Source of the DNA: Zetaproteobacteria bacterium
Lineage (GTDB): Bacteria; Pseudomonadota; Zetaproteobacteria; Mariprofundales; Mariprofundaceae
Assembly: GCA_021545665.1 (NCBI GenBank)
Contig: JAJRTX010000100.1
Location: 1 to 6,035 of the forward strand
Reading direction: 5' to 3'
Length of the DNA: 6,035 bases
The position numbers were made by a program, and so were the translations under genes. Positions 6,033-6,035 of the stretch are shown here, piece by piece. Numbering within the stretch: position 1 is the stretch's first letter; each line of letters starts with the position of its first letter. Below the pieces are notes generated by a model that did no database searches, had not been told where the DNA came from, and saw nothing but the letters and a program-made list of their open reading frames with translations.

Positions 6033-6035
6033 ATG

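Overview
The window looks like chromosomal DNA from a gammaproteobacterium of roughly 45-50% GC. The clearest pointer is a type IV pilin gene with the classic gammaproteobacterial layout: a short leader ending in Lys-Gly, a mature N-terminus FTLIE, and a C-terminal disulfide loop ending PAKYLPANC. It is preceded by a very good sigma-54 promoter, as expected for a PilR-controlled pilA. I cannot name the genus from this sequence. Every gene I can support lies on the minus strand, so the biological order runs from high to low coordinates.

Layout in reading order: a sigma-54 promoter (6032-6017); a leader of about 160 nt; the major pilin gene pilA (5844-5371) with a strong Shine-Dalgarno sequence; a strong intrinsic terminator (5350-5316); then a tightly packed set of five surface-glycan genes. 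These are a 648-residue multi-spanning GT-C-type membrane protein with a TPR-like tail (5206-3260), a DPM1-like polyprenyl-phosphate glycosyltransferase with two C-terminal membrane helices (3297-2368), a GT4 glycosyltransferase (2367-1252), an NAD-dependent epimerase/dehydratase of the extended SDR family (1252-323), and the N-terminal part of a second GT2 glycosyltransferase that runs off the window (350-1). The five genes overlap or abut (38 or 14 nt overlap, 0 nt gap, TAATG overlap, 28 nt overlap), which points to one co-transcribed, translationally coupled operon.

The most interesting reading is that this is a pilin glycosylation locus. The GT-C protein sits directly downstream of pilA, the position held by pilin glycosyltransferases such as TfpO and TfpW in Pseudomonas aeruginosa. 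The next gene encodes the kind of enzyme that makes polyprenyl-phosphate-sugar, the usual donor for GT-C transferases. The pilin has an exceptionally Thr-rich segment (11 of 16 residues are Thr or Ser) that could be the acceptor. The epimerase would supply or modify a nucleotide sugar, and the GT4 and second GT2 may add further sugars. Homology of the enzymes is well supported; their joint action on the pilin is inference. No RNA genes, insertion sequences, CRISPR arrays or phage genes were seen.
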